A stretch of DNA of 47,878 bases from JAPLJQ01 sp037143735 (GTDB taxonomy: Bacteria > Desulfobacterota > Syntrophia > Syntrophales > UBA2185). Shown in pieces: positions 41,222 through 47,878 of the stretch. The translations under genes and the position numbers were made by a program. The stretch spans positions 1 through 47,878 of the forward strand of contig JBAWYD010000003.1 in assembly GCA_037143735.1 (NCBI GenBank). Reading direction: 5' to 3'. The notes beneath the pieces are model-generated. The model worked only from the letters and a program-made list of their open reading frames with translations. It was not told the DNA's origin and searched no databases. How positions within the stretch are numbered: the first letter of the stretch is position 1; each line of letters starts with the position of its first letter.

Positions 41222-42799
41222 TCAGTTAATGTCTCGTAATATCTCTCTTTTGATGCCCATGGGCGTTTCATGCTGGAAAATTCGTGCATCCATCACTTTA
41301 AGGTTAGGAGCAACGAGAGGCTTGTATTCCATTTGAGCGAATATATCTTTTTCAATATCTACGCCGGGAGCAACCTCCGTCAGCATGACTCCTTCAGGTG
41401 TCAGTTCAAAAACGGCACGTTCCGTCACATAAACGATCTTTTGACCGCTTGTCTGCCCGTACTCACCGCTGAAGGTAATATGCTCCACTTTTTTGACTAA
41501 TTTTTTTATCTTGCCTTCTTTTACTATTTTCAGCTTTCCATCGCCGATCTCTAACTCAAGGCCGCTGGCAGTGAGTGTTCCACAGAACACTACTTTCTTT
41601 GCACTCTGTGAGATGTTAATAAAACCGCCCGCGCCTGCTATCCTCGGACCGAACTTACTTACGTTCACATTCCCGTACTGATCCATTTCCGCCATACCTA
41701 ACACAGCTACATCGAGCCCGCCGCCATCATAAAAATCAAACATAAGGGGATGGTCAATCAACGCTTCCGGATTCACTGCCGTTCCAAAATAGAGCTTGCC
41801 CAGAGGCACGCCGCCAATTGCTCCCGGTTCAACCGTCATTGTCATGAATTCGGTGAGTCCCTCTTCAGCCGAAACCACACCAACACCTTCCGGCATGCCG
41901 ATTCCAAGATTAACGACTGCGTTTGGCACAAGTTCCATAGCGCACCTTCGGCAAACTACTTTTCTTTCGCTCATCGGCAATACAGAAACCTGATTTAGAG
42001 GAACTCTTATTTCACCGCACAGGCTCGGATTGTACTGCTCTGCCATGGGAATCTGCCAGTGGTTCTCAGGCTTTGCAACGACGATCGCGTCCACAATTAT
42101 TTTTGGTATCTTTACCATCATCGGATGAAGCGATCCCGCTTTCGCCACCCTCTCCACCTGCACAATTACTTTACCCCCAGACCCCTTGGCAGCCAACGCC
42201 AGCAAGGCAAATTCCAGGCAAATAGCTTCTTTTTCAATGGATATGTTGCCATTTTCGTCTGCAGTGGTTCCGCGAATAATGGCAACATTTATCGGGATGG
42301 CCTTATAAAACAGGTATTCCTTGCCATCTATTTCCATTAAGCGGACATACTCTTCATGGCTGATGCTGTTTAGCTTTCCTCCGGTTTCTCTGGGATCCAC
42401 AAATGTTTTCAGGCCGATATGTGTAATGATCCCCGGCTTCTTGCCGGCAGTGGCTCTCCATACATGGAGAATTACACCCTGGGGGATATTGTATGCCTCT
42501 ATTTTGTTAGCAACAGCCAACTTGATCATATCCGGCTGCAATGCCCAGTGACCTGAAACGACCTTCTTTAACAGCCCTTCTTTTGCCCAGCGATTCAGTC
42601 CCCAGTTTGATTTCCCGTCATTCTGGCTTGCGCCAAATGTAAGCGTTAAATTATTTGGTTCTCCAGTTTCTAAAAAACTCTTTTCAACCGCCTTTGACAT
42701 TTCTTCCGGATGGCCCATCCCAACAAATCCAGAAGTTGCAACCGTGTCTCCATTTTTGATCAACTTAACCGCTTCTTCTGCAGACATGAATTTTGCCAC
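41222..42799 (-). CDS. Propionate/acetate CoA-transferase (YdiF/Pct-type, class I)
   Basis: A 525-residue fused alpha-beta CoA-transferase beginning MAKFMSAEEAVKLIKNGDTV. The two halves are visible: SGFVGMGHPEEMSKAVEKSF in the first, NLGIGMPEGVGVVSAEEGLT in the second. The catalytic Glu is Glu324 in MTVEPGAIGG; the same residue number is reported for the propionate CoA-transferase of Clostridium propionicum. Transfers CoA between short-chain acyl-CoAs and free acids through a glutamyl-CoA intermediate. It is the first gene of the minus-strand catabolic series, 87 bases downstream of a sigma-54-type promoter. Confidence 0.95.
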   Translation of the reverse strand: MAKFMSAEEAVKLIKNGDTVATSGFVGMGHPEEMSKAVEKSFLETGEPNNLTLTFGASQNDGKSNWGLNRWAKEGLLKKVVSGHWALQPDMIKLAVANKIEAYNIPQGVILHVWRATAGKKPGIITHIGLKTFVDPRETGGKLNSISHEEYVRLMEIDGKEYLFYKAIPINVAIIRGTTADENGNISIEKEAICLEFALLALAAKGSGGKVIVQVERVAKAGSLHPMMVKIPKIIVDAIVVAKPENHWQIPMAEQYNPSLCGEIRVPLNQVSVLPMSERKVVCRRCAMELVPNAVVNLGIGMPEGVGVVSAEEGLTEFMTMTVEPGAIGGVPLGKLYFGTAVNPEALIDHPLMFDFYDGGGLDVAVLGMAEMDQYGNVNVSKFGPRIAGAGGFINISQSAKKVVFCGTLTASGLELEIGDGKLKIVKEGKIKKLVKKVEHITFSGEYGQTSGQKIVYVTERAVFELTPEGVMLTEVAPGVDIEKDIFAQMEYKPLVAPNLKVMDARIFQHETPMGIKREILRDIN

Positions 42800-42885
42800 G
42801 CCCCTACCTCCAACTGAATTTTGAAAATATTCGATCCGATTTATTTTTTTGCGTTGTTTCTCTGTGGTGGTTTACATGTTATGGG

Positions 42886-42901
42886 GCAATTTATATGCCA
42901 G
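42886..42901 (-). promoter_or_regulatory. Sigma-54 (-24/-12) promoter of the CoA-transferase operon
   Basis: Minus strand reads TGGCATATAAATTGCC: TGGCA, six bases, TTGC, which is the consensus spacing for sigma-54. Transcription would start near 42875, giving a leader of about 75 bases before the ATG at 42799. A GAFTGA-type activator is encoded at the other end of the same series. Confidence 0.7.
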
Positions 42902-42973
42902 TAGTACCAACACGGTGTAACGCGTGGTTGCCTGCAATATATGAGTGTACTTTAGTTAACGACCTGATAATCA

Positions 42974-43124
42974 GACATATATGTTTTATTTTTGATTTCG
43001 AGAGTTGGAATATTTTGAAAAGCCCCAGTGAAAGCAAGAGCTTCTGCATCATCAAACTTCCATGATGTCTACTTTTATATGTCGTTTACTATGGATCACT
43101 CAGCTTTAGAAATGGACATATAAA
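42974..43124. promoter_or_regulatory. Candidate upstream activator sites (GACATATA motifs)
   Basis: GACATATA occurs at 42974-42981 (inside the perfect palindrome ACATATATGT), and as an exact inverted pair TTTATATGTC (43074-43083) and GACATATAAA (43115-43124). These lie about 75-220 bases upstream of the sigma-54 promoter, where enhancer-binding sites are expected. Palindromic half-sites suit a dimeric Fis-type HTH. Purely by position and symmetry. Confidence 0.4.
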
Positions 43125-43374
43125 TTCATAAAGAGTTGACGATTAAGCTTATAGAAAAAGTTTATCTCTAATAATATGGATCAATGCGGCAGGATCGACA
43201 ACTGTTAGCTTTTGAAATGATTTTAGACAATACAATAATCATAATAATTACTTGTCATAACTGTAACTGAAAACATTGCCGATGCATATCGTCATCGGTC
43301 GATGCTCTATTGCATCGCTTAATGGAGATCTTCCAGAAATAACAGAGACTGGACGGCAAATATTAATGATTTAT

Positions 43375-43418
43375 CGGAGGCCATCCAGTACAGAAACCTT
43401 GATAGAAAAATGATTTAA
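43375..43418 (+). pseudogene. Remnant of a second yifB 3' end
   Basis: Codes for EAIQYRNLDRKMI and a stop, the same 13 residues that end the intact yifB. Within the frame six codons differ from 33059-33102 in their third base or in the stop (TGA to TAA), and none changes a residue. The match continues seven bases past the stop to 43428. Upstream of 43375 resemblance to yifB is weak and interrupted (perhaps back to about 43331), so the rest of the gene is lost. Confidence 0.85.
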
Positions 43419-43427
43419 TGCTAAGAA

Positions 43428-43456
43428 GTCTCGCAATGACGTGAGACACGGTTTTT
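43428..43456 (+). terminator. Weak terminator-like hairpin after the yifB remnant
   Basis: GTCTCGC (43428-43434) pairs with GTGAGAC (43441-43447), seven pairs with one G-T wobble around AATGAC, followed after four bases by GTTTTT. It probably was the original yifB terminator. The intact yifB at 33102 lacks it. Confidence 0.4.
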
Positions 43457-43490
43457 CAAAAGTTCAAGTCTGACGCTCTCGTCAAAAGTC

Positions 43491-43568
43491 GTCATTCCCG
43501 CGTAGGCGGGAATCCAGAGAGAATGTAAATGTTCAAAAAGACTGGATTCCCGTTTTCACGGGAATGAC
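43491..43568. repeat. Palindromic dispersed repeat (MITE-like)
   Basis: The 78-base unit runs from GTCATTCCCG (43491-43500) to CGGGAATGAC (43559-43568), exact inverted ends. Each end forms its own hairpin: GTCATTCCCG/CGGGAATCCAG and CTGGATTCCCG/CGGGAATGAC. This class of short palindromic repeat is common between genes in Deltaproteobacteria. No coding capacity. Confidence 0.8.
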
Positions 43569-43605
43569 AGAAAATGGTGTTTAATGAATTCAGGGGGATG
43601 AGTTT

Positions 43606-44682
43606 ATGGAGATCAGGATTGAAAAAATCGAACCGGAGAAGATGAAGTCGAAACCTGTTGATGAGTCCAAGCTCGGATTCGGCAAGATATTTACCGATCA
43701 TATGTTTACCGCGAAATATCATGTCGACCGGGGGTGGCACGATGCTGTGATAGAACCCTACCGGGCCTTATCCCTCGATCCCACATCGATGTGTCTTCAT
43801 TATGGGCAGGAAATTTTTGAAGGGATGAAGGCATACAGGGGTAAAAACGACGCAATATTTCTCTTCAGGCCTGATGAAAACATCAAACGCATGAACGTCT
43901 CCGCGGAAAGAATGTGCATGGCGGCAATAGATGCGGGGATGTTTATGGATGCTTTGAAAAGGCTGATTCTTTTGGAGAAAGACTGGATTCCCCGGGGCAC
44001 AGGAACTTCCCTCTATATCCGTCCAACCCTGATTGCAACGGAGAAGGCTCTGGGTGTGCATCCCGCCAATGAGTACCTCTTTTTTATTGTTGTGGGGCCT
44101 GTGGGGGCATATTATCCGGAGGGTTTCAATCCGACAAAGATGTATGTCAGCGAGGAGTATGTCCGATCGGTGCGTGGCGGAACTGGAAATTGTAAAGCGG
44201 CCGGCAATTATGCCGCAAGTCTTTATGCGAGCAGAATAGCCAATGAAATGGGATATACGCAGGTGTTGTGGCTTGATGCCATTGAAATGAAATATGTTGA
44301 AGAGGTGGGTACGAGCAATGTCTTTTTCGTCATTGGTGATGAACTGATCACGCCTCCCCTGGGTGGGACAATCCTTCCCGGTGTCACACGCGATTCGGTC
44401 ATTCAGTTAGCCAGGAGCTGGGACATTCCGGTGAATGAGAGACCCATATCCATAGACGACGTTTTGTCAGCTCAGGCCGACGGCAGTCTGAAAGAAGCTT
44501 TTGCATCGGGGACGGCAGCCATCGTTTCACCCATCGGGCAGTTTTTTTATAAGGGCAAGGCGTCGGTCATCAATGAAGGAAAAGTTGGCGCCCTGACTGA
44601 AAAATTATATAATGAAATTCTGCAGATTCAATATGGTGAAAATGAAGATCCCTTTGGATGGAGAGTTAAGGTCACAGATTAA
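43606..44682 (+). CDS. ilvE: Branched-chain amino acid aminotransferase
   Basis: A 358-residue PLP-dependent aminotransferase of fold type IV. Landmarks are FGKIFTDHMFTAKYHVDRGW at the N-terminus, LHYGQEIFEGMKAYRGKNDA, GTGTSLYIRPTLIATEKALG, and the PLP-lysine region GGTGNCKAAGNYAASLYASR. EVGTSNVFFVIGDELITPPL and GGTILPGVTRDSVIQLA follow. Length and pattern match the larger (type II) bacterial enzymes. It interconverts Leu, Ile and Val with their 2-oxo acids. GGGGGATGAG precedes ATG. A palindromic repeat lies just upstream; no operon partner is obvious. Confidence 0.95.
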   Translation: MEIRIEKIEPEKMKSKPVDESKLGFGKIFTDHMFTAKYHVDRGWHDAVIEPYRALSLDPTSMCLHYGQEIFEGMKAYRGKNDAIFLFRPDENIKRMNVSAERMCMAAIDAGMFMDALKRLILLEKDWIPRGTGTSLYIRPTLIATEKALGVHPANEYLFFIVVGPVGAYYPEGFNPTKMYVSEEYVRSVRGGTGNCKAAGNYAASLYASRIANEMGYTQVLWLDAIEMKYVEEVGTSNVFFVIGDELITPPLGGTILPGVTRDSVIQLARSWDIPVNERPISIDDVLSAQADGSLKEAFASGTAAIVSPIGQFFYKGKASVINEGKVGALTEKLYNEILQIQYGENEDPFGWRVKVTD

Positions 44683-44959
44683 GAAAAGGTTATCGGAAGG
44701 GGATATTCTCCTTGATACAGGCACTTGGAACTGAAATCCACAGGCATGTTGAAAAGGTTGTTGATAAGGCTGTTGATAACAACTGTAAGTCTTCAAATGA
44801 TTCATATTTATACCTCATTGCATAAGGTTTGTGCAATCGATAAATGTAATAATTACGGCAACATAAGAAAGCGCCCTTAAATTTCTATGACTTATCGGTC
44901 CCTTCCGGCCAGGTTATGAACTTCGGGAAAAAAATGTGCCATTTCGAGTTGTTTTTGTC

Positions 44960-45660
44960 ATGAAAAAACATAAAAAAATCGTATGCGGGATCTATCCGAT
45001 TCCCCTGATAATCACAGCAGGCATCTTGATATGCCTGCTGTTTTTTCCTGTTCCAGCGGCCCGGGCAGAGCTTTTGTCTCTCAGGGAAGTTGTCACAAAA
45101 ATACAGGAGAGGTATGAAAAAACGGGGGATTTGAAGGCGCGGTTTGTTCAGGAAATCACCATTAAAGCCCTGAAGAAATCGGAGAAGGAAGAAGGGGTAA
45201 TTTATATAAAAAATCCGAAGAGAATGCTGTGGCATTATTTAAAACCGAAAGTAAAGAAGCTGATCATCAATCCCGAAAAAGCGTGGCTCTACGTTCCGGA
45301 AGACAGGGTCGCGTACGTCCAGAATGCCGAGGATGTTCTTAAATCGAAATTGACGGTCAAGCTCCTTTCAGGCATAGGAAAACTGGATGATGATTTTAAC
45401 GTTAGCTTTTCCGGGGAAGGCCCCGTTGATGCAAAGGGCAATTATCTTGTCACCCTGATCCCGAAAGAATCGGGCTTGGGTGTCGACAGGCTTTTTCTGA
45501 CCATCGACAAAGACACCTTTTTGATGATACAGTGCCGTTTTTCCGACATGTATGGCAACGTCACCCGCATTCGATTCACGGATATCAAGACCAATACCAG
45601 TCTCTCCGATCGCCTGTTTGCCTTCAGGCCGCCTCAGGGGGTAGAGGTGTACAACCTGCC

Positions 45661-45664
<4 letters not shown>
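44960..45664 (+). CDS. lolA: Outer-membrane lipoprotein carrier protein LolA
   Basis: A 234-residue periplasmic chaperone that ferries lipoproteins from LolCDE to the outer membrane. The start ATG at 44960 gives a signal peptide: KKHKKIVCGIYPIPLIITAG followed by a hydrophobic run and ending AARA. The mature part has EVVTKIQERYEKTGDLKARF, KSEKEEGVIYIKNPKRMLWH and YLKPKVKKLIINPEKAWLYV, the LolA pattern of hydrophobic-cavity strands. A GTG eight codons upstream is also in frame. No convincing ribosome site precedes either start. Its stop overlaps the start of the glycogen-debranching gene. Confidence 0.88.
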
Positions 45665-47655
<1,991 letters not shown>

Positions 47656-47811
47656 ACGGGCTTTTTCGTTTACTTTACACGGTGATTATGCCATTATCCC
47701 GTATCAAGATCGACCACGGGAATAAAGTCTCAATCATCTTCTGAAGCTAACCTCTTTAACAATTTTCAATAGACTGATCGGGCTGTTTGTCGAGAGGAGG
47801 GTTGTGGATCC

Positions 47812-47878
47812 ATGAAAATCCTTATGTTTGGATGGGAATTTCCACCCCATATGAGTGGCGGTCTCGGAACGGCCTGTT
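47812..47878 (+). CDS. Glycosyltransferase, glycogen/starch synthase type (partial, N-terminus only)
   Basis: The first 22 codons read MKILMFGWEFPPHMSGGLGT and more before the window ends. The W-E-F-P-P...GGLGT phrase is the opening of GT4/GT5 family glycosyltransferases, including glycogen synthases, where GGL binds the nucleotide-sugar. A strong GAGAGGAGG ribosome site lies upstream. It follows the debranching enzyme by 156 bases. Confidence 0.8.
   Translation, partial: MKILMFGWEFPPHMSGGLGTAC

Larger units (their letters stand above)
42800..43605. other. AT-rich 806-base region between the catabolic series and ilvE
   Basis: No gene longer than short spurious frames is seen. In order it holds a -24/-12 promoter (42886-42901), three GACATATA motifs, the fragment of yifB (43375-43418) with a short hairpin after it, and a palindromic dispersed repeat (43491-43568). 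The stretch 43125-43330 is AT-rich and I see nothing definable in it. Confidence 0.7.

Noticed and set aside
43125..43330. Small reading frames in the AT-rich gap before the yifB remnant
   Set aside because: Too short, without ribosome sites, and no family resemblance.

Overview
The window looks like a chromosomal segment of a Gram-negative anaerobe, most likely a Deltaproteobacterium of the Syntrophus/Smithella type (Desulfobacterota). This is an inference from gene content: LolA, hydrogenase maturation genes, a sigma-54 activator, an EtfA with a ferredoxin domain, CoA-transferase/acyl-CoA dehydrogenase chemistry and a complete branched-chain-type ABC transporter. No database search was possible, so families are assigned from recognised motifs and remembered relatives.

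Layout. 1-1852 (minus): hypA, hypB and a partial ATP-grasp ligase. 1980-3491 (plus): a DedA membrane protein and a bactofilin-like membrane protein. 3514-8199 (plus): a liv operon (binding protein, hairpin, two permeases, two ATPases). 8201-9571: a DUF4337 protein, divergent tRNA-Ala and tRNA-Leu genes with their own promoters and terminators, and an FlK-type thioesterase. 9668-13772 (minus): proA-nadD-TPM protein-nucleotidyltransferase-lemA, with overlapping stops and starts at the first two junctions. 13956-19288: patatin, a metallo-beta-lactamase (MBL) fold hydrolase, a GAF/HD-GYP protein and an MBL protein with a long sensor-like tail. 19306-31286 (minus): one long collinear series moaC - PH-like membrane protein - small Fis-type HTH protein - GlmU-like beta-helix protein - very large GlmS-like protein - pyrG - glmM - PfkB kinase - metallophosphoesterase. 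Its theme is amino-sugar nucleotide supply. 31570-33102: yifB (comM-like).

33113-43374 reads as an inserted metabolic island. The last 54 bases of the yifB region (33059-33112) recur at 43375-43428 with 7 differences. Every difference inside the reading frame is synonymous or exchanges one stop codon for another. Between the copies lie a PAS/AAA sigma-54 activator (plus strand) and, on the minus strand, a Pct-type CoA-transferase, a 4-hydroxybutyryl-CoA dehydratase homologue, an MFS carrier, EtfB, EtfA with two [4Fe-4S] motifs, and an acyl-CoA dehydrogenase. A good -24/-12 promoter (42886-42901) sits in front of the CoA-transferase. I infer a self-contained organic-acid reduction module: import an acid, activate it by CoA exchange, dehydrate or isomerise it, reduce the enoyl-CoA through a possibly electron-bifurcating Etf complex, and pass the CoA back. 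The layout resembles the acrylate, GABA-fermentation and caffeate-respiration modules, but it uses an AbfD homologue with altered apparent cluster ligands.

43491-47878: a palindromic dispersed repeat, then ilvE, lolA, a glycogen-debranching enzyme overlapping lolA, and the start of a glycosyltransferase (glycogen/starch synthase type) cut by the window end.
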